Assembly (NCBI RefSeq): GCF_001712795.1
Contig: NZ_KV757575.1
Span: forward strand, 1-34,632
Direction of reading: 5' to 3'
Source: Nostoc sp. KVJ20
Lineage (GTDB): Bacteria; Cyanobacteriota; Cyanobacteriia; Cyanobacteriales; Nostocaceae
DNA: 34,632 nt
The position numbers and the translations under genes were made by a program. Under the pieces are notes generated by a model. The model saw only the letters and a program-made list of their open reading frames with translations, searched no databases and was not told where the DNA came from. Shown here piece by piece: positions 17,386-26,800 of the stretch (the stretch's first letter is position 1; the number at the start of each line of letters is the position of its first letter).

Positions 17386-17442
17386 GTAATGAGTAATGAG
17401 TTAGGAGTTAGGAGTTAGGAGTTAGGAGTTAGAAGTAATGAG
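17386..17442. repeat. Heptanucleotide STRR (GAGTTAG type)
   Basis: Tandem GAGTTAG and GAGTAAT heptamers form an array. A short complementary stretch (TTACTCATTACTTATTACTT) at about 17460-17480 could pair with it. Apart from these and a HIP1-site element at 17566, the gene-free interval 17256-17617 shows nothing else. Confidence 0.85.
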
Positions 17443-17565
17443 TGGATCAGAAATGGGTATTTACTCATTACTTATTACTTATTACCCCAGAATCCCCACT
17501 TTTCAAGGCTGGGGAGTATGTCAATCCTGCCTTCTTCACGTCTGTATTGAATTAAACTGCAAATC

Positions 17566-17594
17566 GCGTAGGCGTAGCCCGCCGCAGGCATCGC
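17566..17594. repeat. 21-nt element splitting a HIP1 site
   Basis: GCG (17566-17568), a 21-nt insert (17569-17589) and ATCGC (17590-17594) restore GCGATCGC if the insert is removed. The orientation matches the copy at 13009. Confidence 0.82.
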
Positions 17595-17617
17595 ACAAGT
17601 AAATCTACATAAGCTGA

Positions 17618-17995
17618 TCACTTTAGCGAATCTAGTGGCTCACAAAAATTGTTTACGCCTTGCTTGAGGACATAAATCAAAACTGGCGTTGCCAAAATCT
17701 TCGGAAACGTCGGCATTGCTTTTAAACGTTCCATCATCTTTTGAGGTGAAGTATTCAGCAAATCTTCCCGATATTCTTGTTCGCAAATGACCGCACGCCA
17801 TTTTCTAGCCAAAGCATCTAACCACTCGGCATTTGCTCTTTCTGGTTGTTGTCCTGCTCGGATAGCTAGCGTCATCGCCGCATCTTCTAAATCTCCATCA
17901 CAGTCTTCAATCAAATCCAGCGCTTCCATATCGCTGGGATCATCTGCTAATTGAGAGCGAAACTGTGCAATTTCTTGAGATGTTACTTTGGTCAT
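17618..17995 (-). CDS. Conserved-looking cyanobacterial protein of unknown function
   Basis: The 125-residue product is acidic in its first half (DDPSDMEALDLIEDCDGDLED) and helical, with a tryptophan-containing WLDALARKWRAVICEQEY stretch. A more hydrophobic C-terminal segment (FPKILATPVLIYVLKQGV) might be a membrane-associated or buried helix. No catalytic motif or named family was recognised. It is preceded by a terminator hairpin at 18064-18092 and so probably has its own promoter. Codon use and length look like an ordinary gene. Confidence 0.75.
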   Translation of the reverse strand: MTKVTSQEIAQFRSQLADDPSDMEALDLIEDCDGDLEDAAMTLAIRAGQQPERANAEWLDALARKWRAVICEQEYREDLLNTSPQKMMERLKAMPTFPKILATPVLIYVLKQGVNNFCEPLDSLK

Positions 17996-18063
17996 GAGTC
18001 TTTGACAAGGCGAGCGATGAACACTCAGTTATGCTACATCATTTCACAAAATTCTTGTTATCA

Positions 18064-18092
18064 AAAAGCCTCATCTTTCAATGAGGCTTTTA
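18064..18092. terminator. Bidirectional hairpin terminator downstream of hgdD
   Basis: AAAAGCCTCAT and its complement ATGAGGCTTTT flank a 6-base loop, giving an 11-bp stem with A and T runs on both sides. It stands between the hgdD end (18240) and the start of the next minus-strand gene (17995), so it most likely ends the kai-hgdD transcript. Confidence 0.88.
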
Positions 18093-18146
18093 GAATTTTT
18101 AATTTGAAGATACAGCAGTTTGCAAGTAACTGAAATAAAGAGTTTC

Positions 18147-18185
18147 TACCTCCTGCCCCCTGCCTTCTGCCCCCTGCCTTCTGCC
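18147..18185. repeat. Heptanucleotide STRR (CTGCCCC/CTGCCTT type)
   Basis: Five to six tandem heptamers of the CTGCCNN type lie just downstream of the hgdD stop codon. They are similar to the array at 816-859 downstream of tpsB. Confidence 0.83.
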
Positions 18186-18239
18186 AAACCGATAGCTTTG
18201 TACTTCATGCAAAAGAAAACTGCCGTAAGTCAAGCAATA

Positions 18240-20444
18240 CTAGCGTAGTGCTCTGAGGGTAACAGACCTTTGTAACTGAGCTAAAGCGCGGTTATAATCC
18301 AAAATTGCTGTGACTCGATTACCTTCAGCCCTTGTGAGGTCGTTTTCAGAGTTAATGACATCAGTTTGAGTGCCGACACCAGCTTGGAATCGCAAACGTG
18401 CTAAACGTAGAGCTTCTCTAGCTTGTTCTAAAGCGGTATTAGCGGTTTGAACATTCTCCAAGCTAGATTGCTGGGTAGAATAGGCTTGTTCTACCTGAAA
18501 GCGAATTTGGTTGCGCTGTTCAGCAAATTGAGTTTCTGCGATCGCAATATTAACTTTTGATTGAGCCGCCCTTGCTCTTGCTGCTCCTCCATCATACAAA
18601 TTTAGGCTTGCTCTAACTCCCAATGAATAACCGTCAGTAACGCTGACACCATCATCGAACTGATCTAGTAGGTTATAGCTGGCTACCAAACTCACTTGAG
18701 GGCCTATTTCCCCAAGGGCCTGCCGACGCTGTTGCTCACTGATATTGCGTTGTGCCAACTGCTGTTGCAGTTCGGGGCGATTTTGAAAAGCCAGCACAAT
18801 ACTTTGTTCTAGCGACGGGTTCCAAAGACCAGCTAATTGTACAGGGTCAGCAGCACTGATATTTACCGCTTGCGGCAAACTTATCCGAGTTGCTAATTGA
18901 CGACGGGAAATTGTCTGCTGGGATCTAGCATTAGTCAAATCTTGTTGGGCATTTGCTAAATTCACCTGCGATCGCAACACATCGAACCGTGTACCAACTC
19001 CTGCTCGCTCTAAAGCTTCTGCATCGCGCAAACTAGCCTCGGAGTTTTGCACAGCCGACTGGGCAATGCGTACTTGTTCATCCGCTTGTTGCAGATTGTA
19101 GTAGTCAGTGGCAACATTCAAACGGATTATCTCAGACTGAGTTTCTACAGCCAACTCGCTGAAACGTACCTGTTCTTCAGCCGCTCTGACACTAGCTCGC
19201 ACTCTCCCAGAAGTGTAAATGTTATATGAAAGTTGAGCTTGACCGGAAAAAGATGTACCAGCTTCATCTGGGGATGCTATACCCGTCTGTTGTTCTTGCA
19301 GTTCCGACGAGAGCTGACTACCAGCAGACTGACTGCGAGTAATATCCGTACTAACATCAAGAGTCGGCAACAAAGCGGCTTGCGCCTCTTTTAGAGCAGA
19401 TCGATTGCGTTCTAGCTCCAATATAGTCACCTGTAAATCTCGATTGTTACGCCGTGCTAACTCCAAAGCCTGTGCCAAAGTAATCGGCTGATTTTCCTGA
19501 AGTCTCACTTCCTCCGGTTTGGTGGGAAATTGCAAAGGATTTGAGTTAGGAATCAGGTTATCAGGAATTTGCACCGCCCCTGACGGCACAGGAGTTACGG
19601 TTCTCGGCTCAGTGCTAGGTTGCACTGAATCCGCTGGTGCAGGAATTACAGTTTCCGGCGCAGTGGGAGTTGGCGTTGAATCTGCCGGAATTGGGGTATT
19701 GCTCTGAGCTAGGCGGCCAATTGCATTTTGTTGTAAGCAGGTGCTTGAGGCCGTTAGCAAAGCAGCCAAGGAATCCGTTTTGCTTTTGCCTAATTCCTGT
19801 GGACATCTTTGGGCTGACAACAGTTTTGCTGAACCCACACCTGTAGCTGAAGTTTGTAAAAATGTCTGTAATTCAGTAACAGTATTTACCTTTTGAGCCA
19901 CTGGCTGCTGTGCAGAAGACAGGGACAAAATTTCTTTTTGGACAGAAGAGGGTTTTAAAGTGTAGTTAGGAACTACTATCTTCTTTAATTTCTGCCCAGA
20001 TTCGCTGGAATTACTCTGTTTTTTGTTATTTTGAGCAGAACGGCTGACATCAAGCTGTTGGGAAGAATTAGAGGTAGATGTCAAACTGAAAAATCTACCT
20101 TCGTCTTTCTTAAGTACTTGTTTTATTGGCACAACGGTATTTTCAGTCGTGAATACTGGAATACTGTTATTACTTAAAGGTTTCAGACTAAGTTTAGTGA
20201 AACCAAAAGCAGGTACTATGGTCGGAACACTAACATCTGCACCTTTAGGCAGTTGTGTATTCATGGTGTCCACAACCAAGTCTTGACCATAAGTAGAAGT
20301 CAAAACGCTAGGAGAAGACGCCAGTTGTAACCCAGTTAGTTTTGCAGTACCAGCCCAAGCAGGCTGAGTTGTTAAGACCGCTGCCGTTACGCCAGGTAAG
20401 AAGCTATAAAAAAATAATTGCTGTCCTTTCACCGCATCCCTCAC
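18240..20444 (-). CDS. hgdD: TolC-like outer-membrane efflux protein, HgdD homologue
   Basis: The 734-residue product has a signal peptide (hydrophobic segment about 10-28, ending AWAG) and a long low-complexity N-terminal region rich in Ser, Thr and Gln to about 240. A Pro/Thr spacer (about 250-300) follows. Two outer-membrane-efflux repeats (about 315-730) have the helical ALELARRNNRDLQ and RFDVLRSQVNLANAQQDL patterns and the second-half RAEGNRVTAILDYNRALAQLQR ending. TolC homologues form the outer-membrane and periplasmic channel of type I exporters. In Anabaena the TolC-like HgdD exports heterocyst glycolipids and its gene follows kaiC, the same position as here (91-bp gap, same strand). 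The long N-terminal extension is also typical of the cyanobacterial group. Confidence 0.85.
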   Translation of the reverse strand: MRDAVKGQQLFFYSFLPGVTAAVLTTQPAWAGTAKLTGLQLASSPSVLTSTYGQDLVVDTMNTQLPKGADVSVPTIVPAFGFTKLSLKPLSNNSIPVFTTENTVVPIKQVLKKDEGRFFSLTSTSNSSQQLDVSRSAQNNKKQSNSSESGQKLKKIVVPNYTLKPSSVQKEILSLSSAQQPVAQKVNTVTELQTFLQTSATGVGSAKLLSAQRCPQELGKSKTDSLAALLTASSTCLQQNAIGRLAQSNTPIPADSTPTPTAPETVIPAPADSVQPSTEPRTVTPVPSGAVQIPDNLIPNSNPLQFPTKPEEVRLQENQPITLAQALELARRNNRDLQVTILELERNRSALKEAQAALLPTLDVSTDITRSQSAGSQLSSELQEQQTGIASPDEAGTSFSGQAQLSYNIYTSGRVRASVRAAEEQVRFSELAVETQSEIIRLNVATDYYNLQQADEQVRIAQSAVQNSEASLRDAEALERAGVGTRFDVLRSQVNLANAQQDLTNARSQQTISRRQLATRISLPQAVNISAADPVQLAGLWNPSLEQSIVLAFQNRPELQQQLAQRNISEQQRRQALGEIGPQVSLVASYNLLDQFDDGVSVTDGYSLGVRASLNLYDGGAARARAAQSKVNIAIAETQFAEQRNQIRFQVEQAYSTQQSSLENVQTANTALEQAREALRLARLRFQAGVGTQTDVINSENDLTRAEGNRVTAILDYNRALAQLQRSVTLRALR

Positions 20445-20485
20445 ACGAAAATCAATCTAGCGGCAGAAAACCTTTCTTCACCACA

Positions 20486-20540
20486 GAATATAGCACGATA
20501 CTAAACTTAGGAAAGAATATACTACGATACTAAATTTAGG
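20486..20540. repeat. 29-bp-period direct repeat at the kaiC 3-prime end
   Basis: GAATATAGCACGATACTAAA (from 20486) recurs as GAATATACTACGATACTAAA (from 20515), including the following TTTAGG or CTTAGG. The second copy spans the kaiC stop codon. It is a small local duplication with no obvious regulatory role. Confidence 0.7.
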
Positions 20541-22098
20541 GTTCGGAACTCTGTTTGTCTTCAAAACGTCTAACAATGCGAGAAAGTTCCGCCTTTTCAT
20601 CGATACTAACGCGAGTAGGAGCACCGCTGATAATCCGTTCGTAGTTCCGGAAAGAATCTTTAATATCGGGCCCGTCAGCAGTGATATTATACTCACGAAT
20701 TCCCTTATCGTGCCACGAACCTCTCATTTTAAATACGTTAATTGCCCGCGACATTTCTCCACGAATTTCTACGTACTGTAACATTATAATTGTGTCGGTG
20801 ATCGTAGAGATATGAGAGTCAGTAATCGAATGCGCTCCCAGAAATTGGTCAGTTGTGTTAGTAAAGAAACCAGTAATTTCTTCTTGTTTAGCATAACCTG
20901 TTACACCAATTACAAACTGCCGAAATGCATTATTGCTCACTCCTCTAGCTAGTGCCGAAAGGGAATCAATGGCGATGCGAGTTGGTTTGAAGACAGAAAT
21001 TTCTGATTTAATAATTTGTAAGTGGTCTTCTAAACCAGTTGATTCGGGATAGGTACAGATTATTTTGAGTAAACCTTGATCTTCTAATTCCTCAAAATCA
21101 ATTCCCCAAGAGGAAGCATTACGAGATAGTTGGGCGCGTGATTCTTCATAAGCAAATAATATCGCCTGTTCTCCATTGAGGCAGCCATCTTGAATAAACT
21201 TACTTACTAACAAGGTTTTGCCCGTACCTGTGGCTCCGGTTGCCAAAATAATCGAATCTTTAAAGAAACCACCACCGCACATTTCATCTAAGGTTTTAAC
21301 ACCAGAAGATACCCTAACATTAGAAGATCGTTGAGTTAAGCGCATTGCTCCCAGTGGAAAGATGTTAACTCCTTCATTAGTAATTGTGAAAGGATACTCG
21401 CCTTTCATGTGAGTTGTGCCGCGCAATTTGAGAATTTCAATTGTGCGACGGCGGCGTTCTCCTTCTAAAACGTTGCGAACAATTACTACATTATCAGAAA
21501 CAAATTCTTCTACTCCAAAAGAGGCAACTGGCCCATATTCTTCACTACGTTCAGTGGTAATTACAGTGGTGACACTCAGCAGTTTGAGACGGGCTACCAG
21601 GCGAAAAATCTCGCGTCGCACTACTCCCATCGCTTCATACTGCTGAAATACTGCTGTTATTGAGTCGATTGAAACTCGTTTAGCTTTGTATTTGCGGATG
21701 GCATATTGCAGGCGTTCAATGAGTGCAGAAAGGTCAAAGTTTCCAACTATATCTTGACCTTCCGGATCGGGAGATGCATCCAGAATAAACAACTTGCCTT
21801 CTTCAATTAAGCGCGGCAAATTCCAACCAAAAACATGGGCATTTTTAATAATATCACTCGGTGATTCCTCAAAGGTTACAAATACTCCTGCTTCATCAAA
21901 GTAGGTGATACCGTTATAAAGAAATTGAAGAGAGAATAAAGTTTTACCTGTGCCGGATGTGCCACTGATCAAGGTGGTTCTACCAATTGGTAAACCACCA
22001 TGACTGATATCGTCAAACCCCTCAATCATCGTCCGAATTTTTTCTACACCCCCAATTTTTGGTGCTTGCTTTGGTTCTACTTGATCGTTTTCAGTCAT
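20536..22098 (-). CDS. kaiC: Circadian clock ATPase/kinase KaiC
   Basis: The 520-residue product keeps the numbering of Synechococcus KaiC. The CI Walker A is GTSGTGKT with K52 and T53, followed by the catalytic pair E77/E78. The CII Walker A is GATGTGKT, and the phosphorylation sites are S431 and T432 in the DSHISTITDT segment. The C-terminal A-loop and tail that bind KaiA are present (IIMLQYVEIRGE, then SGAPTRVSIDEKAE). KaiC is the hexameric core oscillator whose ATPase and phosphorylation cycle is controlled by KaiA and KaiB. All catalytic residues appear intact. It lies 61 bp downstream of kaiB on the same strand, with hgdD following. Confidence 0.98.
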   Translation of the reverse strand: MTENDQVEPKQAPKIGGVEKIRTMIEGFDDISHGGLPIGRTTLISGTSGTGKTLFSLQFLYNGITYFDEAGVFVTFEESPSDIIKNAHVFGWNLPRLIEEGKLFILDASPDPEGQDIVGNFDLSALIERLQYAIRKYKAKRVSIDSITAVFQQYEAMGVVRREIFRLVARLKLLSVTTVITTERSEEYGPVASFGVEEFVSDNVVIVRNVLEGERRRRTIEILKLRGTTHMKGEYPFTITNEGVNIFPLGAMRLTQRSSNVRVSSGVKTLDEMCGGGFFKDSIILATGATGTGKTLLVSKFIQDGCLNGEQAILFAYEESRAQLSRNASSWGIDFEELEDQGLLKIICTYPESTGLEDHLQIIKSEISVFKPTRIAIDSLSALARGVSNNAFRQFVIGVTGYAKQEEITGFFTNTTDQFLGAHSITDSHISTITDTIIMLQYVEIRGEMSRAINVFKMRGSWHDKGIREYNITADGPDIKDSFRNYERIISGAPTRVSIDEKAELSRIVRRFEDKQSSEP

Positions 22099-22159
22099 TG
22101 CTTAATAAGAAATTGGTTTTAAACCTGTTTTTTATTACTAATTTTTTATGATTAAAATC

Positions 22160-22474
22160 TTACTCTTCAAAATCTTCTTCACTCAGTTCTTCATAGAGCA
22201 AATCTAATCCAATCAATACTCTTTCTCTATCTGAAAGATCCCCGATAATTTTGCGAACAGGTGGGGGTAAAATTTTCGATAGTGTTGGCGTCGCCAATAT
22301 TTTATCTTCTTCCGCCAGTTGTGGGCTTTTTAGCACATCGATCACTTTTAAAGCATAAACACCTTCAAATTCCTGTTCTAAAATATCTTTGAGTGTTTTT
22401 AATGCCCGGACTGAATTAGGGGTGTTCCCTGCTACGTAAAGCTTAAGAACGTAGGTTTTTCTGGCTTTAATCAT
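22160..22474 (-). CDS. kaiB: Circadian clock protein KaiB
   Basis: The 104-residue product is a full-length KaiB with the thioredoxin-like fold sequence: [45 protein letters not shown] and [22 protein letters not shown]. The ATPTL turn carries the conserved proline, and the C-terminal acidic tail is present. KaiB sequesters KaiA on the CI ring of KaiC during the night phase, using a fold-switched form. It lies between kaiA and kaiC with gaps of 104 and 61 bp. A HIP1 octamer is present in the kaiA-kaiB spacer. Nothing unusual is seen in the coding region. Confidence 0.97.
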   Translation of the reverse strand: MIKARKTYVLKLYVAGNTPNSVRALKTLKDILEQEFEGVYALKVIDVLKSPQLAEEDKILATPTLSKILPPPVRKIIGDLSDRERVLIGLDLLYEELSEEDFEE

Positions 22475-22578
22475 ATACTTAATGGCTAGTCATCATAATA
22501 GAAATACAATATGCGATCGCAATTTGGGAATAACTTACAGCAGTAGCTTGTTCCAAGGGAAACATAGATAATTTTAAT

Positions 22579-23160
22579 TTATTTAGGAATGGAACTCCTA
22601 TAGACTTCGCACAGGTGAGCCAGGATGTCTATCAAAGTTAAACGGTAATCAAGTAAGGTTTCATTGCTTCTTCCTTCTAATTTTAGCTGGTTAGAAAATT
22701 CTTCAATTACCTCCATGTGAATTTCGATGATTTGGGGCACAGGAATATTAGCATAAAATATAGTATTGATAAATTTATCAATTTTTTCTTTGAGTGTTTT
22801 GTCTGTGGTAAAATAATCTATAAGGATCAGGCTGTAATCTAATTTAAGCTGTCTTAATAATCCTTGCCTTTCTGCTGGAGTCATCTCCTGGAAATGCTGC
22901 TGGCTTTTTTGCATCTGACTGGCAAATACATAGATGTATTTGCTAGTGTATGGCTTACTTGGATTTTGTTGCGGCCAATTTGGTAAATAGTTGATTTTTC
23001 CAGTGGTAGTTGCAGCAACAGGTAGGTAGGAAAATTTGGCAATAATCGCTTCAATAAACCTCCACACCAACGTCCTCAAACCTTTTTGGTTGGTTAAGTC
23101 AAATGGATTATCTAAACATTTGTTAACATTAGGCGGCAGAATCAATATCGGTAATAACAT
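22579..23160 (-). CDS. kaiA: Short KaiA lacking the pseudo-receiver domain
   Basis: The product is 193 residues as annotated from ATG 23160, against about 284 in Synechococcus. Residues about 90-193 are the complete C-terminal dimerisation and KaiC-binding domain (FQEMTPAERQ, IDYFTTDKTLKEKIDKF, IEIHMEVIEEFSNQLKLEGR, LLDYRLTLIDILAHLCEVY). Residues 1-89 do not resemble the pseudo-receiver domain. Anabaena KaiA is known to be only about 102 residues, so a shorter product starting at M83 or M93 is possible; neither start has a clear ribosome binding site. KaiA stimulates KaiC phosphorylation. Loss of the N-terminal input domain implies that quinone or redox sensing through it does not occur here. 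Confidence 0.93.
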   Translation of the reverse strand: MLLPILILPPNVNKCLDNPFDLTNQKGLRTLVWRFIEAIIAKFSYLPVAATTTGKINYLPNWPQQNPSKPYTSKYIYVFASQMQKSQQHFQEMTPAERQGLLRQLKLDYSLILIDYFTTDKTLKEKIDKFINTIFYANIPVPQIIEIHMEVIEEFSNQLKLEGRSNETLLDYRLTLIDILAHLCEVYRSSIPK

Positions 23161-23820
23161 TTACTCTTGAATATATCTCCTTGATCTTCCTGACCAAGAA
23201 ACGTGTGCTGATAAGTTTGGCTAACGCTTCTAGGGGAATACTGGGTGTGTAGTAAACTGGTGATTCCACCCAAAAATAACGCTCTGTGTTAGCAGATAGT
23301 GCTAGCCACTCAACAACAAAAGTGCAACAACTGAGTAGTAAGACTTAGTAGGTATTTGATGATGAAGGATTTGTGGGGATAGCAAGACACAGTAGCTAAT
23401 TTATTATTTGCATATTTATGTATATAGATAGATAGATTTTTTTATTTTGCTCCTTGATAAGATACTTAAACGAACTTAAAGGATTGTCGCATTCTAAATC
23501 ATTATAATTCCTCAAGGTTCTAAAGCGAATCTTTGGGGCCATAATTGTTTTAGCTGTCGCTATCGATGAGGAGTTTAAACACCAGTAAGAGACTGGAGAG
23601 GTTAGTTGCTAAAAATAAGAAACGTGGTCTCTTAGAAAAATGCACTCGTCCACAAGCAAGTGTCCGTGAGGGGAGATACCGTTGTTTTAATGGCGTTGAA
23701 ATAACCAGAGTTGCTTATATGAGTCTTCTTAGAGGATATGACTTCAGGCGAAAATACCATCAACAGTTGGCAGATGGAAATGCCGGAGGGTTCCACAGGA
23801 AGAATGACCCCCAAAGCCCT
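23161..23820. promoter_or_regulatory. Intergenic region between kaiA and the divergent histidine kinase
   Basis: This stretch should hold the kaiABC promoter and the kinase promoter. Visible features are an AT-rich patch with GATAGATAGA near 23423-23433 and no strong hairpin. The kinase frame is technically open back to 23566. However, that part is rich in AGA and AGG arginine codons, which are rare in the neighbouring genes, so I treat it as leader sequence. No promoter or operator could be fixed by eye. Confidence 0.4.
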
Positions 23821-26800
23821 ATGTTAATGCTAGATTACCCGCTTTATGACTTTCAGGCAACCGTACCTAGCTGCCCTCAAACAAGTTCTCTGGCAGTAGT
23901 GTTGGAGATTTTTGAGCAAGAGCAGTGCGATCGCTTGGTAGTAGTGAATCAACAGCAATGCCCGATAGGATTGCTGTATTCTGCCCGTTTAATCCCAAAA
24001 TTATTAACACATCGTGACGATAAAAATCTAAATTTCAACCAATCGCTCTCTACCTGGGGTCAAGGTCTGATTGAGCCAATACAGACAATATTAGCTTCTG
24101 AGCGTGTAGAGCAATTAAGCTTGCATTTGTGTGATCCACAAGCCGAAAAACACCAAAACTTAGATTGGGCACTGATTGACTCTGAGGGTCGATATTTGGG
24201 GCTGCTAGATAGTTCACGTCTGTTGCGATCGCTGGCTCAGGAACGCATGGCTGGGTTACAAAGTTCAACCGCCCAGAGATCGTCTTATGATGCTGGTAGG
24301 CAGACGCCAAATGAACCCAAATCCTTGGGACATCAGCCATTGGTACAGTTGTTGGAAAGACTGCCTTGGCCTTTGATGTTGCAAACGGGTAATGGCCAGG
24401 TGATAGCACGAAATCCCGCTTGGTGGCAGCAATTAGGAACCTTGAAAGATCCAGAAGGAGTTAGGCAACAGGTGGAGGCAATACTTGTACCTAACTCCTC
24501 CGAAAAATCAGAATATGTCACCCAACGAGCAGTCAAGGTGCATCCCAATGGTAGAGAAAATGAGTATGGTGATGAACAAGAACTGACCCAGCAAGAAGCC
24601 TCATCTGATGCTGTATACAGTCGTTGCTATTTGGATAGTCAAGTGGGTACTTGTACCTGCGTTGTCGAAGTGCAAAATGGTCAGGAGCGAATTTGGCAGT
24701 TTGCCAAAATTCCCTTAGATAGTCCTGAGTTTAAAGTTATGAGTGCTGAAGAGGAGGTTGCACTCAGCACTGATTTGTGGTTGGTCTTAGCTACTGATGT
24801 CACTGAACAGCAGCAGCTTTGCAAAGAATTAGCAGCGAAGAATGCCGATTTAATTCAACTAAATCGGTTGAAGGATGAGTTTTTAGCTTGTATTAGTCAT
24901 GAACTTAAGACTCCCCTAACTGCCGTTTTAGGATTATCGCGCTTGCTTGTGGATCAGCAGTTGGGAGAACTCAACGAGCGTCAAGCCCGTTATGCGGGAC
25001 TGATTCATCAAAGTGGACGCCACCTGATGAGTGTGGTTAATGACATTTTGGATTTGACCCGGATGGAGACGGGACAAATGGATTTGACGCTGACTCCAGT
25101 GAAAATTCGGGCTGTGTGCGATCGCGCCCTATCGGAAGCCAAAGCTATCCACACTCAAACCACCAAAACTACATCGGCCTCACCACCTCCAAATGCCCGT
25201 TCATCTGCTCCCCAATTCTGCCTTTCCATTGAACTAGGCTTAGATCAGATGGTGGCGGATGAGTTGCGCTTACGCCAAATGCTAGTACACCTGCTTTCCA
25301 ACGCCTTTAAATTCACCGAAATATCTGGCGAAATTGGGCTGCGGGTAAGTCGTTGGGAAGGATGGATTGCCTTTACGGTTTGGGATACAGGCATTGGTAT
25401 TCCTGAACACCAGCAACACTTAATCTTTCAAAAATTCCAACAACTAGAAAATCCTCTCACCCGCCAATTTGAAGGCACTGGTTTGGGGCTGGTGTTAACT
25501 CGCGCCTTGGCTCGTCTCCACGGAGGAGATGTCAGCTTCTTGTCGCGTGAAGGAAAAGGTAGCCAATTTACACTACTTCTGCCACCCAGTCCCCCGAAAA
25601 CAGGCTTTTCTGAACCAGAGATGGGAATTGGAGAAGACGAAGAAACACGATATCAACAGATACGAGAAATCCCCGCACCAGCTCGTCAGCAAGTTAGTAC
25701 ATCCACACAGCATCATCCCGCTAGTTCGCAACGGTTAGTCTTGGTAGTCGAGGCAGTAGCCCGATATATTGAAGACTTGACCGAACAACTCAAAGGTTTA
25801 GGATATCGGGTAGTGATTGCGCGATCGGGGACAGAAGCAGTCGAAAAAGCTCGGCGCTTGCAACCAATAGCGATATTTTTGAATCCGTTGCTACCCCTGC
25901 TATCAGGCTGGGATGTGCTGACTTTACTAAAATCTGACACTGCAACCCGTCATATATCTGTAATTGTGACCGCGACGGGAGCCGAAAAGGAGCAAGCATT
26001 TGCTAATCGAGCCGATGGTTTCTTAAGCTTGCCAGTAGAGCATCAGGTTTTGACACCAGTCCTAGAAAAATTATGTACTGTACAAGCAGTTCCACAGCAA
26101 GGGTTAAACAACAGCGCAAGTATCCCAACTAAAACCCCACTGCGAATTCTCAGGTTGGTGAATCCCCAGTTGGAATCAGTCAATCCCCACCCCTCACTTC
26201 GAGAACACCGGGTGATTGAAGTAGATGACCTAGATCAGGCAGAACTTTTGGCGCGGGTATGGCAATTTGATGTCATTTTGCTAGATGTCGAAAGTACCAC
26301 CGCCCAAATTTATCTGCAACAACTAATTCAGCACTCGCGTTTGGCGGCTATACCACTAGTTACTTGCGATGTTGCAACTACCTTAATAGCTTCTAAAATC
26401 CCAGGGCTATCTGTATTTCCTTACTTAACACCATTTACGAGAGAAAACAGCAGTCGCACCGAGAAAACCGATGCCTTACTATCAGTACTGCAAATTGCTT
26501 CTGGTATTTGCTGCCCTCCTAACATCTTGGTAGTGGATTTGACAATGCTGCGTGATTTTCCACAGGTAAGACGTAAGCCAGCGAAGGGTTATCGGACAGA
26601 AAAAAATTGCTCAATTAGTAGTGAAACTGCGGAACGGGGGTCTGAATGGTTCCAAGCTTTAATTCAGTACCTCCAAACAGCAGGCTTTAAAGCGGCGATG
26701 AGTCCCTGTTGGGCAGAAGTGTTACAACAAATTCGCCACCAAAGCGTTGACTTACTGCTAATTTGTTTAGGAGAATCCGCTATCCACAAAGACGTGCTTA

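Noticed and set aside
18147..18185. Possible pyrimidine-rich regulatory RNA site downstream of hgdD
   Set aside because: It is a standard heptanucleotide STRR, with a similar array after tpsB. No independent sign of a regulatory RNA was found.
23566..23820. An 85-codon N-terminal extension of the histidine kinase
   Set aside because: It is rich in AGA and AGG codons unlike the rest of the gene and shows no domain. The conserved-looking part begins at MLMLDYPLYDF. It remains possible but is less likely to be translated.
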